Assembly (NCBI GenBank): GCA_018820315.1
Contig: JAHJOQ010000138.1
Coordinates: 1-64,000 of the forward strand
Origin: Candidatus Zixiibacteriota bacterium
Lineage (GTDB): Bacteria > Zixibacteria > MSB-5A5 > JAABVY01 > JAHJOQ01
Direction: 5' to 3'
DNA: 64,000 bases
Under the pieces are notes generated by a model, which did no database searches, was not told the DNA's origin, and was given only the letters and a program-made list of their open reading frames with translations. Below are positions 16,870-26,564 of the stretch, piece by piece (positions within the stretch are counted from its first letter, which is position 1; every line of letters begins with the position of its first letter). The position numbers and the translations under genes are program-made.

Positions 16870-18696
16870 ATGTCGGAGGAGAAATCCAGACCGAACGAAC
16901 AGCAGGCGCCATATCCGAAGGAGACAGCTGTTGAATCCGAACAGAAGATGAGCGAATCGACATCACAACAGGAAGGGGACAAGAGCATCAGGCCGGAGCC
17001 CGTTAGCTTTGGCCTGGGAGCGACAGATCCGAAGGTGACAAGCAAGGAGAGTCGCGCACAGGAGGATGAAGCTGCTGCTGCGTCATCTTCTCAAAAGGAG
17101 CAGAACGCGTCTGCCAGTTCAGGGACGCCATTCATTCTCAATGTGAGCGACCCGAATCGAACCTACACCCTGTCAGCATCGACAGACAAAGCCGCTGATC
17201 GTGACACTCTGGGACGAGAAGTCTATGCACAGGCTTTGGCGCGGCTGATCTCATTTGCGGATACGCAAACCCCAATAACAATTGGCCTGTATGCCTCATG
17301 GGGACAGGGCAAATCGACACTGATGAATCTGGTGCGGAAGAACGTGACGCTCCTGAATGAATCACCCAGAGAACAGTATAGGAACACGTACACAGTGTGG
17401 TTCAATGCCTGGGAGTACGACGATCAGGAGAAGGTCTGGGCCGGATTGCTTAACAAGATAGTCGAAGAGTATGAACATCAGTACAATTGGTTCAAAATCT
17501 GGATCGATAATGCTGCACACAAGATCTTCAGACGAGGCGGATGGAGGAAACTTATCCCTCAAGTCTTGCTTGCTTATTTTGCGGTTCTGGTGGTAGCTGT
17601 AGCTCTCGCCGTGCCCCAACTGAGAGAGTACGCCGAATTCACGACCACTGGTGGCTTTATCGGAATCGTTGCAGCGATATATGGCATGTATAAGAAGCTG
17701 CGAACTCCTATCGGCGGAGGATTTGACGAGTACTTCAATCTGCCGAACTATGAGCATCAGCTCGGTGTCCGGGACGAAATTCAGCGCGATCTGAAGTTTG
17801 TACTTGATCGGCTGTTGGAGAGGCAGGATGCTCCTGCTGGCAGCGGAGGGGAACCAGTGAGACAACACCGGCTGCTGCTGCTTATCGATGATCTCGATCG
17901 TTGCTCGCCGGAGAAGATTGTCAGCGTACTGGAAGCTTTGCATCTTTTCCTGAGCACGTCCGGAGTAGCTGCAATCCTCGGGATGGATTCTCGCACTGTA
18001 GCTATGGCAGTTGCGAAGAGTTACGAACACCATTTCAAACGGGATGCATTGGAGGACGACAAGCTGCACTTCGGACTGGAGTACTTACAGAAGATAGTCC
18101 AGATACCTTTCTGTATTCCGGAGACAAGAGACTTAACGCAGTATCTCGATGGTCTTATATCCTCTGAGGAGATGCCTGCGGCGCAAGAAGATCGTCCGAT
18201 CGCAGCCGGTACAAAGGATTCAAAAGATCAGGCTATCGAGTTCGATGAGCGAGATAAGGCCGCCTTTAAGGCTTTGGCTGAGTACCTGGATCCCAATCCG
18301 CGGATGGTCAAGCGCCTGATAAATATCTTCAGGATGTGCAAATATATCATGGCGGAGTGGGCGAAGGTCGACAATTCCTGGACGGACTATTCTCCGGCTG
18401 TGCTACTGAAGTGGATGACGGTGTGCATGGTATGGCCGAAGGAAGCGGCAATAATCCGACCCCACACTGATGGTGTCGGGTCGAAGTTCCCTGAAGATCA
18501 TGTGTATTCCATATTCGAGAAGGATAATAATGCAGAATCAGATAAATATCTCCAAAAGGATGTACTCTTGAGTGCTTTGCTTCGGGCATGTGATCAGGAA
18601 CTGACATTTGGAGACGTGAAGAAATACTCACAGTTATCGGACATGTTCTTCATAGAGTCCAGGCTGCGTCGGAATAGCGAAGACAAAGCAAAGTGA
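16870..18696 (+). CDS. KAP family P-loop NTPase
   Basis: A 608-residue protein. The first 90 residues are polar and low in complexity. Walker A is ASWGQGKST near residue 142, followed by the family's TVWFNAWEYDDQEKVWAGLL. Two membrane helices are inserted at about 231-275 (VLLAYFAVLVVAVALAV and GGFIGIVAAIYGMY), as KAP proteins usually have. Walker B is LLLIDDLDRC near 335, followed by VSVLEALHLFLS. The late NPRMVKRLINIFRM motif is also typical. KAP NTPases are membrane-associated, some acting against phage or plasmids; here it stands alone with no obvious partner, so the role is open. Confidence 0.9.
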   Translation: MSEEKSRPNEQQAPYPKETAVESEQKMSESTSQQEGDKSIRPEPVSFGLGATDPKVTSKESRAQEDEAAAASSSQKEQNASASSGTPFILNVSDPNRTYTLSASTDKAADRDTLGREVYAQALARLISFADTQTPITIGLYASWGQGKSTLMNLVRKNVTLLNESPREQYRNTYTVWFNAWEYDDQEKVWAGLLNKIVEEYEHQYNWFKIWIDNAAHKIFRRGGWRKLIPQVLLAYFAVLVVAVALAVPQLREYAEFTTTGGFIGIVAAIYGMYKKLRTPIGGGFDEYFNLPNYEHQLGVRDEIQRDLKFVLDRLLERQDAPAGSGGEPVRQHRLLLLIDDLDRCSPEKIVSVLEALHLFLSTSGVAAILGMDSRTVAMAVAKSYEHHFKRDALEDDKLHFGLEYLQKIVQIPFCIPETRDLTQYLDGLISSEEMPAAQEDRPIAAGTKDSKDQAIEFDERDKAAFKALAEYLDPNPRMVKRLINIFRMCKYIMAEWAKVDNSWTDYSPAVLLKWMTVCMVWPKEAAIIRPHTDGVGSKFPEDHVYSIFEKDNNAESDKYLQKDVLLSALLRACDQELTFGDVKKYSQLSDMFFIESRLRRNSEDKAK

Positions 18697-18774
18697 TTGC
18701 CATCCAAATTCACAATATATTGATCCCGTATTCCATTTGACGAAACCTTTAGTTATGCGTTTCGTAGAGTACGT

Positions 18775-18794
18775 TGTGTGGCGTTCGCCACACA
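18775..18794 (+). terminator. Strong hairpin after the KAP gene
   Basis: Perfect 8-bp stem tgtgtggc/gccacaca with a four-base loop, 79 bases past the stop. No T run follows, so termination activity is uncertain. Confidence 0.4.
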
Positions 18795-18894
18795 GGCAAC
18801 CATGACTCACGATTGGCTGGAGGTTCCCCTTAGCCAACAGGGTCCCACCGCACTGTCTTCGTTGAGATGAAACTGAAATGCATAGGGAGGATTC

Positions 18895-21069
18895 ATGCAT
18901 CACCACACAAAACAACTGATCTGCGCTTTATTGCTGCTTGTCGTAGCAGGGGGAGCTTCGGCAGCAACTGATTACTCGAAAGCGATCGTACTCGACATTC
19001 CGGACGAAGTCGCGCTGCAACAATTCGGAGTGATTCCGGGGATGGAACTCTCCACGCTGGATATGATAGATATGGCTGCGAGGGCATTCGATGGCGATAC
19101 TCTGAAGCTTCTGGTCATACTGGTCGACTGGAGCAACCGGCCTCACACGTACCCGAAAGAGGTTTTCGACAGCCTGATATTCTCGCGCAATGTCTATCCC
19201 GGTGGTTCGGTAGCCGACTATTACCATGAAAATTCTTACGGCCAGCTGATTATTACCGGAGAGGTCAGGAACTGGTATATGGCTGGCGGCTACGCCGGTT
19301 TCTATCAGTTCGAGAATCTCTTTGACTGGCTCGACGCACAGATAGACTACACGCAGTTTGACGGTAATCACGACGGCATAGTGGACGCCGTCGCGTTCAT
19401 CCGGGCCGGCACGGGGCAGGAGGAGACAGGCTATGAGATGGATATCTGGTCATACGCGATGATTTACGGTCCCGGAGGGGAACTCGGTCCATGGGATGGG
19501 ATGCTTGTCGGCCAGTGGTTCACATCTCCGGAGGAGCGCCCACTTCGTTCTGCCACGTGCCCATCATATATACTGCCAACAGATACTCTAAGTCGCATCG
19601 GTGTGCTCTGTCATGAGCTGTGCCACGATCTTGGCATGCCGGATATGTACGACTATGACGAGAAACTAAATGTGAGTACTTTCAGCACGCCGAATGATGA
19701 CAACGACCATCCGCTTGTCGACTGGTGCCTCATGGGTTACGGTGGATATGGACTGCTAGCTTTCGGGTACTCATCGCCGGCACACCTCTGCGGATGGCAG
19801 AAACTCAAACTCGGTTGGAACGAGCCTGTTTACTTAGGGCAGGGCACGTATGATGATCTGGTCATCAACAGCATCGAGACGACGAATGATTCATCGCTTT
19901 ACATAATACCCATAAACCCGTCGGACGGTGAATATTTCCTGCTGGAGTACCGGAATCCACGATCTTCAGCCCTATTCGACAAGTTCGATTCCGATTTCAG
20001 CGCCTATCTATGCCCTGATGTCACATTTGGCAATGACACGCTTGATGGTGGGCTGCTGGTTCTGCACGTTCATGACTCAGTGAGTCCGCCGTGGAACTGG
20101 TGGCGGATCAACGGGGGCGTTCCACAATGGGATCACTATACCGTGGCGGCCGAAGACATGGGGTACAATCCATCGATGGACGCATGGAGCAATCCCGAAG
20201 GGCATGTCACCGACAGCGCTCAGTGGTGGTATCCATACGAGACGCGGCGTGCAGCTACTATGAACCCTGATGTTGCCGGTCAGGAGGAGTTCGGTCCAAT
20301 GACATACCCGTCAAGCGACAGCTATTCGGGGCCGACCGGAATCGTCATCAGAGTCGATTCGATAGTTGGCGAGAAGCTGTATGCATATATATACAACCCC
20401 AATCAATTCGATCAGGACGCCGATGGTATCGAGGATATGATCGACAATTGCGCGGCGTCATATAACCCCGATCAGGAGGATTCCGACGGTGATATGGCCG
20501 GCGATTCCTGCGACAATTGCATGTACGTATACAACGAAGATCAATTGGATCTGGATGATGATTCAGTGGGCGACATATGCGACAACTGCCCGACGGATGC
20601 AAACACAGATCAATTGAACAGCGACGAAGATGCATACGGTGATGCCTGCGACAACTGTCCCGACGATGACAACCAGGGACAGGAGGACGCAGATGGCGAC
20701 AATGTCGGCGATCTCTGTGATAACTGCATGAGCACACCGAACTCGTTGCAGGAAGATAACGACGGTGATGGACTTGGAAATGTATGCGACAATTGTCCGT
20801 ACCATTACAATCCAGGTCAGGAAGATTCGAATGGTAACGACATCGGTGATGCGTGCGACTTCCTCTGCGGGGATACCGACGGCAGCGGTGCGGTTGATAT
20901 TGACGATGTCGTGTATCTGATACAGTACATCTTTGCCGGCGGCCCAGCTCCCGACCCGGTCGCGAAGGGTGACGTAGATTGTTCAGGCGGAGTCGACATT
21001 GATGATGTTGTTTATCTGATTGGCTATATTTTCGCAGGTGGTCCAGCACCCTGTGCCAATTGCTCGTAA
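18895..21069 (+). CDS. Secreted M6 family metalloprotease with thrombospondin-3 repeats and dockerin-like tail
   Basis: A 724-residue exported protein. Signal peptide at 1-23 (LLLVVAGGASAA). The catalytic part (about 60-480) is of the immune-inhibitor-A type: CHELCHDLGMPDMYDYD near 240 holds the HExxH zinc motif and the G-x-P-D-x-Y-D continuation. Residues about 503-658 are six calcium-binding thrombospondin-3 repeats (D-x-D-G-D-x-x-G-D-x-C-D-N-C). Residues about 659-720 are two dockerin-like repeats with EF-hand loops (DTDGSGAVDIDD and DVDCSGGVDIDD), each followed by VVYLIxYIFAGGPAP. GGGAGG precedes the ATG. It probably degrades extracellular protein; the tail may anchor or sort it. Confidence 0.93.
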   Translation: MHHHTKQLICALLLLVVAGGASAATDYSKAIVLDIPDEVALQQFGVIPGMELSTLDMIDMAARAFDGDTLKLLVILVDWSNRPHTYPKEVFDSLIFSRNVYPGGSVADYYHENSYGQLIITGEVRNWYMAGGYAGFYQFENLFDWLDAQIDYTQFDGNHDGIVDAVAFIRAGTGQEETGYEMDIWSYAMIYGPGGELGPWDGMLVGQWFTSPEERPLRSATCPSYILPTDTLSRIGVLCHELCHDLGMPDMYDYDEKLNVSTFSTPNDDNDHPLVDWCLMGYGGYGLLAFGYSSPAHLCGWQKLKLGWNEPVYLGQGTYDDLVINSIETTNDSSLYIIPINPSDGEYFLLEYRNPRSSALFDKFDSDFSAYLCPDVTFGNDTLDGGLLVLHVHDSVSPPWNWWRINGGVPQWDHYTVAAEDMGYNPSMDAWSNPEGHVTDSAQWWYPYETRRAATMNPDVAGQEEFGPMTYPSSDSYSGPTGIVIRVDSIVGEKLYAYIYNPNQFDQDADGIEDMIDNCAASYNPDQEDSDGDMAGDSCDNCMYVYNEDQLDLDDDSVGDICDNCPTDANTDQLNSDEDAYGDACDNCPDDDNQGQEDADGDNVGDLCDNCMSTPNSLQEDNDGDGLGNVCDNCPYHYNPGQEDSNGNDIGDACDFLCGDTDGSGAVDIDDVVYLIQYIFAGGPAPDPVAKGDVDCSGGVDIDDVVYLIGYIFAGGPAPCANCS

Positions 21070-21098
21070 TGGGGCACAGGTAACCAAACGCGCTTTCG

Positions 21099-21126
21099 AA
21101 GCCCGCCTCGATGGAGGCGGGCTTTC
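21099..21126 (+). terminator. Terminator of the M6 protease gene
   Basis: Stem agcccgcctc/gaggcgggct with a four-base loop, then ttt, 31 bases past the stop. Confidence 0.8.
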
Positions 21127-21271
21127 TGATGCGGTTCGTTTGAGAGCATGGGCGAAGCTGAGATAAACCGTTCATGAGCTTCCAGAATGTCACTCTTTTC
21201 AGTCCCTCTTTGACGCCAATTGCCTTGCTAATATGATTCTGTTATATATATTGGGGCGGGAGGTAGGTCTT

Positions 21272-22492
21272 ATGATTATCACAGTTGACGATCTTCACGA
21301 AACAGTCATAAAAGAATGGCCGTTTTCGGTCAAAGCTGTTGGCCTTGAAGCGAACATAATCAGAGAAATCCTCAAGGTCTCGTCCAAACCGGGATTGATC
21401 AACTTCGCGGGAGGCCTTCCTGCCCCCGAGTTGTTTCCTCAGGCTGATCTGAAATCCGCTGCTGTTCGCGGATTGGAGAAATATGGTCCCGCAATGCTGC
21501 AGTACAGTCTCAGTCAGGGTGTGACCGAGCTTCGGGAGCAGATTGCCGCACGACTATCTGAGCAGATCGGTATGGAGTTCACATCCAACATAATCCAGAT
21601 AACATCTGGCTCTCAGCAGGGTCTCGATCTCGTTGGTAGAGCTTTTTTGAATCCGGGAGACTATGTTCTAACAGAACGTCCGACTTATCTTGGAGCGCTT
21701 CAGGCTTTCAATCTGAGTCAGGCGAAATATTGCACTGCTCGGCTTGAAGAAGATGGGATGAATATTCAGGAGGCCGAGGAGCAGATCAAGAAGTACAATC
21801 CGAAATTGATTTATGTCGTTCCAAATTTCCAGAATCCAGCCGGATTGACTACATCCACGGAGAAGCGCCAGGCGATTGTCGATCTGTCGAAGAAATATCA
21901 GGTTCCGATCATTGATGACAATCCATATGGAGAGCTCCGGTACAGGGGTGAGCGTCAGAAGTCATTCAAAGAACTCGGAGGTAACGCCGTCATCCAGCTT
22001 GGCACATTCTCCAAAATAGTCGCGCCAGGTCTCCGTATTGGATTTCTCGCGGCATGTCCCGAGGTTATGCAGACTATTGAAAGGATCAAGCAGTCATCAG
22101 ATTTGCACGCGAATACATTCGCACAGTATATGATTGTCGAGTATATCCAGTCCGGAAGGCTAGATGGGTATCATATTCCTCTTCTAATAGAAGAGTACGG
22201 TAAGCGCAGAGACACTATGATCAAAGCGATGGAGCGCGAGTTCCCGTCGAGCGTGACATTTACGCAGCCCGATGGCGGCCTGTTTTTATGGGTGACTCTG
22301 CCTGAGCATGTCTCTGTTTCCAGCATGCTTAATAAGGCAGTTGAGGCAGGCGTCGCGTTTGTGCCGGGCAAGCCGTTCTATCCGCACGGTGATACCGACC
22401 ATCATCTCAGACTGAATTTCTGCAATGCGACCCAGGATCGGATCAAAGAAGGAATTAAACGCCTCGCGGTAGTGTTTCACGATACACTCTGA
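21272..22492 (+). CDS. PLP-dependent aminotransferase, class I/II (LysN/2-aminoadipate type)
   Basis: A 406-residue fold-type-I enzyme. The ATG at 21272 is chosen over one 39 bases upstream because GGGAGGT stands 7 bases before it. PLP motifs: SGSQQGLDLVGR (phosphate cup), VVPNFQNPAG, DDNPYGELRY (Asp to the pyridine nitrogen) and GTFSKIVAPGLRIGF with the Schiff-base Lys. It has the core of MocR-type and LysN-type transaminases but no DNA-binding domain. LysN, Aro8-like and valine-pyruvate enzymes are all possible; substrate cannot be read from sequence. A terminator separates it from the DapF-like gene. Confidence 0.9.
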   Translation: MIITVDDLHETVIKEWPFSVKAVGLEANIIREILKVSSKPGLINFAGGLPAPELFPQADLKSAAVRGLEKYGPAMLQYSLSQGVTELREQIAARLSEQIGMEFTSNIIQITSGSQQGLDLVGRAFLNPGDYVLTERPTYLGALQAFNLSQAKYCTARLEEDGMNIQEAEEQIKKYNPKLIYVVPNFQNPAGLTTSTEKRQAIVDLSKKYQVPIIDDNPYGELRYRGERQKSFKELGGNAVIQLGTFSKIVAPGLRIGFLAACPEVMQTIERIKQSSDLHANTFAQYMIVEYIQSGRLDGYHIPLLIEEYGKRRDTMIKAMEREFPSSVTFTQPDGGLFLWVTLPEHVSVSSMLNKAVEAGVAFVPGKPFYPHGDTDHHLRLNFCNATQDRIKEGIKRLAVVFHDTL

Positions 22493-22515
22493 GTTCACGG
22501 GGCGAACGGAAAGAG

Positions 22516-22546
22516 AGCGAGATGGCATCGGCTGTCTCGCTTTTTT
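22516..22546 (+). terminator. Terminator of the aminotransferase gene
   Basis: Stem agcgaga/tctcgct followed by a run of six T, 24 bases past the stop. Confidence 0.8.
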
Positions 22547-22594
22547 ATTGTATTCGGGGGATTGGATGCTTAATATCCAGTTCGAGGATATTTT

Positions 22595-23434
22595 ATGGCA
22601 AGTCTTGACTTCACGAAGATGCACGGTCTCGGAAACGACTTTATAATAATCGACGGAATAGGCAAAAAGATATCATCGCGACCGTGGAGCAAACTGACCG
22701 TCCAGCTGTGCGACAGATTTACCGGTGTCGGTGGCGACGGCGTCATACTCGCTCTACCGTCGCGACGGGCCGACGCCAGGATGCGGATTTTCAACTCCGA
22801 TGGTTCAGAGTCCGAAATGTGTGGCAATGGCCTGCGCTGCATGATTCGATTGATATATGATCGAGGCTATCTGAAGACGAGGCAGTGCAGCATTGAGACG
22901 ATGAAGCGGAACATAGCTGCCCAAATAGTATTTGCAAGCAAGAAGAACTTTCTGGTGAGATATTGCGTTGGGGAGCCTGAATTCGTTGCTGACAGGATTC
23001 CAATGAATGTCAATCAGGAATACTTCATCAATGGAAAGATCAAGATAAACCGCAAGAACTATGTGGTTACATCACTTTCTGTGGGGAATCCGCATACGGT
23101 TGTATTCGTGGACGATCTATCATTTGACTGGAGGACAATCGGGGCTGAGATAGAGGTGCATCCGATGTTCCCGAATCGAACTAATGTCGAGTTCGCGATG
23201 CCCGCCACTAAGAGCAGAATCCTGCTCAAGAGCTGGGAGCGCGGTGCCGGACCAACTCACGCATCCGGAACCGGTGCCTGCGCTGCTGTCGCCGCCGGCG
23301 TTCTGGTGGGGCTACTTAAACGCGAAGTTGAGGTCGTCTGTGATTTGGGAAGCTTAATCGTGGAATGGCCGCAGAGCGACGGCAGCATATATCAGACTGG
23401 TTCCGCGGATTACAGTTTCACTGGAATAGCATAG
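22595..23434 (+). CDS. Diaminopimelate-epimerase-fold protein with one catalytic Cys replaced by Ser
   Basis: A 279-residue DapF homologue with both halves of the fold. KMHGLGNDFIIID opens it and NSDGSESEMCGNGLRC carries the first catalytic Cys (76). The second site, normally A-C-G-T-G-A-C, reads HASGTGACA, so residue 224 is Ser (codon tcc, one base from Cys); the nearby ERGAG is kept. In DapF both Cys act as acid/base, so racemase activity should be impaired or altered. The remaining fold is well conserved (GNPHTVVFVDDL, NRTNVEFA), which argues against simple decay. It may serve another substrate, or be the cell's only DapF with reduced activity. No second copy lies in the window. Confidence 0.85.
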   Translation: MASLDFTKMHGLGNDFIIIDGIGKKISSRPWSKLTVQLCDRFTGVGGDGVILALPSRRADARMRIFNSDGSESEMCGNGLRCMIRLIYDRGYLKTRQCSIETMKRNIAAQIVFASKKNFLVRYCVGEPEFVADRIPMNVNQEYFINGKIKINRKNYVVTSLSVGNPHTVVFVDDLSFDWRTIGAEIEVHPMFPNRTNVEFAMPATKSRILLKSWERGAGPTHASGTGACAAVAAGVLVGLLKREVEVVCDLGSLIVEWPQSDGSIYQTGSADYSFTGIA

Positions 23435-23452
23435 GATCCTGTCCAACCTACC

Positions 23453-24730
23453 ATGCCCAGGAGCATCATCGATTTTGTAGTTGATTACTACCGGCATTTA
23501 CGAATTATCTCCCGCAATGCTGCACTATTCCTTCTCGGATCATTCTTCATCAACATGCTGTTCTCGGTTTTCTATCTGATATTTAATCTCTACCTGCGCG
23601 AGCTGGGATTTTCGGAGAGTGTGATCGGCCGGATTCTCTCAGCGACTGCCATCGGCTCTATGGTGGCGGCGATTCCGGCGGCGATACTGATATCGAAATA
23701 TACAATCAAGCGCATGCTGTTGGCTTCGACAGTTGTTCTCGCCGCATCGTTCTATCTGATGGTAACATTAACTTCGACGGTTTCGATAATGGCCGCAGCC
23801 TTTCTTATGGGTGCGTTTATGTCATTCTCGCGGGTGGCGTCGGCGCCATTAATAATGAGAAACAGCACGCAGAAAGAGCGGACGTATGTCTTCAGTCTCA
23901 ATTTCGCTAATTGGATGTTTGCCGGCATAATCGGGAGTTTCGCGGGCGGATATGCTCAAAAATGGTATTCGGTCACGTACGGCGCCGGACCCGGATCGTA
24001 TAGATTCGTTCTCTATTGCGGCATCGCGATTTGCCTTCTGGCGCTGATACCTTATGCGATGATGAAGGCGAGACCTCCGGCCAAGGAAGAGCGTAAGTTT
24101 GTCCTGGATCGTCGGCTCCTCAAAGAGAAAGGCGGTCTGCTATTCAAGTTGTCATTCCCGTTTTTCCTTGTCGGAGCTGGTGCGGGGCTGATTATACCGT
24201 TTCTGAATCTATATTTCAGGGACGTCTTCGATATGTCGACCGAGACGATCGGGACTTACTACGCAATCGTGCAAGCGACCATGATTATCGGTGTGATGGC
24301 AGGCCCGGTGCTGTCGAAGCGTTTTGGCATGGTGCGGACGCTGGTTGTATCTGAACTGGCTTCAATTCCTTTCATGCTGATAATGGCATTCTCCGGAAAT
24401 ACGCAGCTCGTGGTCATCTCATTCTTGTGCAGGGGCGCTCTGATGAACATGGGGCAGCCAATCGGCACCAATTTCACTATGGAGATGGTCTCGGAGGATG
24501 TACATGCGCTTGCCAACAGCTTCGGCATGCTGGCATGGACATCGTCGTGGGCAGTCTCGACTCAGCTCGGCGGCTGGGTGATAGAAGGTTATGGGTATAC
24601 TCCGTCATTCATCATCACAATCTGTTTCTATCTCGCGTCGGCAGCTCTCTACTATCACTATTTCGCGAATTCGGAGTTGAAAGAGGGGCATTCCTACCGC
24701 ATAATTACACCCAGTGGGGATGGATTTTAG
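23453..24730 (+). CDS. Major facilitator superfamily transporter
   Basis: A 425-residue protein with about twelve hydrophobic segments in two halves joined by a polar loop (ARPPAKEERKFVLDRRLLKEKG, near 205-226). The loop-2 signature is visible in degenerate form (RELGFSESVIGRILSATAIGSMVAAIPAAIL; SKYTIKRMLL). A single-drug or metabolite exporter is likely, but the substrate cannot be inferred. It starts 19 bases after the DapF-like gene without an obvious ribosome-binding site, probably on the same transcript. Confidence 0.88.
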   Translation: MPRSIIDFVVDYYRHLRIISRNAALFLLGSFFINMLFSVFYLIFNLYLRELGFSESVIGRILSATAIGSMVAAIPAAILISKYTIKRMLLASTVVLAASFYLMVTLTSTVSIMAAAFLMGAFMSFSRVASAPLIMRNSTQKERTYVFSLNFANWMFAGIIGSFAGGYAQKWYSVTYGAGPGSYRFVLYCGIAICLLALIPYAMMKARPPAKEERKFVLDRRLLKEKGGLLFKLSFPFFLVGAGAGLIIPFLNLYFRDVFDMSTETIGTYYAIVQATMIIGVMAGPVLSKRFGMVRTLVVSELASIPFMLIMAFSGNTQLVVISFLCRGALMNMGQPIGTNFTMEMVSEDVHALANSFGMLAWTSSWAVSTQLGGWVIEGYGYTPSFIITICFYLASAALYYHYFANSELKEGHSYRIITPSGDGF

Positions 24731-24852
24731 TTGATTAATGGCACTGTCAGGCTATATTTGACGGCTGCAGTGCGTTTTCAAGGACCGTGCGATCGGACGG
24801 CCTCCGGCAATGCAAGCTTGATTTGACAATTGATCTAATCGGTGTTTTGTTA

Positions 24853-26562
24853 ATGAGTGAAGACATATTCAAAGAAGAGATCAGCAAGCATATCGCCGAT
24901 GCTCTCGGTGTCGCGGTGGCCGATATCTACGATCTGCTTGAACTGCCGCGCGACAGGAAGATGGGAGATCTCGCACTGCCCTGCTTCACGCTCGCGAAGC
25001 AGATGAAGCAATCTCCGCAGCAGATCGCGGCCCTTATTTCCGAGAAGCTCAGCAAGGTAGCCTGGCAGAAGATGTCGCATGCGTCAGCGATTGGCCCATT
25101 TGTAAATTTCTTCTACAAGACACCAGAGCTTGCAGCGCATATCGTAAAGAACATACGGGCCGTGGGTGCGGGTTTTGGCTTGGCTGATGAGGGACAACGG
25201 CAGAAGATATTAATCGATTTCTCATCTCCAAATATCGCAAAGCCGTTCGGAATTGGCCATCTGAGGTCGACTGTGATCGGCAACGCGCTGTATCATATCT
25301 TCGAGAAGCTCGGCTATGAATGCATCGGCATCAACCATCTGGGAGACTGGGGGACACAGTTCGGCAAGATGATCGTCGCATATCGTGAGTGGGGATCAGA
25401 GGAAATGCTCGAAGAAGATCCCGTTCATGCACTCTTCGATCTCTATACGAAATTCCATCGCGAAGCCAAATCGAGACCGGACCTCGACGAAGAAGCAAGG
25501 CGACAGTTCAGGCTGCTCGAGCATGGAGATGCTGAAGCGATCGAGCTGTGGGGACGTTTCAAGCGTTACTCGCTTGCCGAATTCAATCGCATCTACGATA
25601 TGCTCGGAATCAAATTTGACTACTTCACCGGTGAAAGCTTCTACAATGACAAGATGGATGCTGTCCTTCGGATTCTTGATGACAAGCATCTTACGAAAAT
25701 CTCTCAGGAGGCGTTGATCGTTGATCTCGAGGAGTACGACCTCGGCGCGTGCCTGCTCAAGAAAGGCGACGATGCTACTCTGTACGCGACTCGTGATCTC
25801 GCGGGGATATTGTTTCGCCATCAGGAGTTTGACTTCGTGCGCTGCCTGTACGTGGTCGGAGCGGCTCAATCGCTGCATTTCAAGCAGGTCTTCAAAGTGA
25901 TAGAACTAATCGGCTATGACTATGCTGACAGGCTTGTCCATGTGCCGTTCGGGTGGGTGAGGTTTGAGGACAAGGCAATGTCCACCCGCGAAGGAAACAT
26001 TATATTTCTCGAAGAAGTGATTGCACAATCGAGAGATCTTGCCAGAAATATCATATTGGAAAAGAATCCGGAGATCGAGGACATCGATGGGACCGCCGAG
26101 GCGATAGGTGTCGGTGCAGTCATTTTCGCGCAAACCTCTGTCCGCAGAATGAAAGATATTGACTTCAAATGGGAAACAGCACTCTCATTTGAGGGCGAAA
26201 CCGGACCGTATCTTCAGTACACTCATGCGCGACTCTGTAGTCTGGGTAGGAAGTTCGGGAAGGACATTCCAGACTCCATCGACTTTGGATTGTTGAAAGA
26301 AGAGGAAGAGAAGCACGTATTGAGTTCACTTATGCAATATCCGGAAAGGATCAGACAGGCTGCGAGGGAGTACGAGCCGTTTGTGATTTCTTCATACCTG
26401 ATCAGTCTTGCCCAGGAGTTCAACACGTACTATCAAAAGCATCGTGTCATTACCGACAATACTTCGCTTAGCGAAGCACGGATGACCCTGTGTGATTGTG
26501 TCAGAATCATTCTGGCCGATGGCCTACGAATTCTTGGGATAGTCCCATTGGAGAGAATGTAA
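24853..26562 (+). CDS. argS: Arginyl-tRNA synthetase
   Basis: A 569-residue class I synthetase. The N-terminal tRNA D-loop domain (ADIYDLLELPRDRKMGDLALPCF) leads to SSPNIAKPFGIGHLRSTVIGN with the HIGH motif read as FGIGH; KAMSTREGN is the KMSKS equivalent as in other ArgRS; a C-terminal DALR-type helical domain ends LADGLRILGIVPLERM, close to the family's usual end. All expected parts are present. No strong ribosome-binding site precedes the ATG. It is the only clear housekeeping enzyme among its neighbours. Confidence 0.96.
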   Translation: MSEDIFKEEISKHIADALGVAVADIYDLLELPRDRKMGDLALPCFTLAKQMKQSPQQIAALISEKLSKVAWQKMSHASAIGPFVNFFYKTPELAAHIVKNIRAVGAGFGLADEGQRQKILIDFSSPNIAKPFGIGHLRSTVIGNALYHIFEKLGYECIGINHLGDWGTQFGKMIVAYREWGSEEMLEEDPVHALFDLYTKFHREAKSRPDLDEEARRQFRLLEHGDAEAIELWGRFKRYSLAEFNRIYDMLGIKFDYFTGESFYNDKMDAVLRILDDKHLTKISQEALIVDLEEYDLGACLLKKGDDATLYATRDLAGILFRHQEFDFVRCLYVVGAAQSLHFKQVFKVIELIGYDYADRLVHVPFGWVRFEDKAMSTREGNIIFLEEVIAQSRDLARNIILEKNPEIEDIDGTAEAIGVGAVIFAQTSVRRMKDIDFKWETALSFEGETGPYLQYTHARLCSLGRKFGKDIPDSIDFGLLKEEEEKHVLSSLMQYPERIRQAAREYEPFVISSYLISLAQEFNTYYQKHRVITDNTSLSEARMTLCDCVRIILADGLRILGIVPLERM

Positions 26563-26564
26563 TC

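Noticed and set aside
17362-18069. 235-codon minus-strand frame inside the KAP gene
   Set aside because: The KAP frame carries Walker A and B; the opposite frame does not resemble a protein.
20348-21193. 281-codon minus-strand frame opposite the M6 protease tail
   Set aside because: The His/Arg/Cys-rich translation is the artefact of the repetitive Asp-rich (GAY) codons of the thrombospondin-3 and dockerin repeats.
24823-24853. Promoter-like TTGACA upstream of argS
   Set aside because: With 17-18 bases spacing the -10 would overlap the ATG itself, so the pair is not convincing as a promoter for the chosen start.
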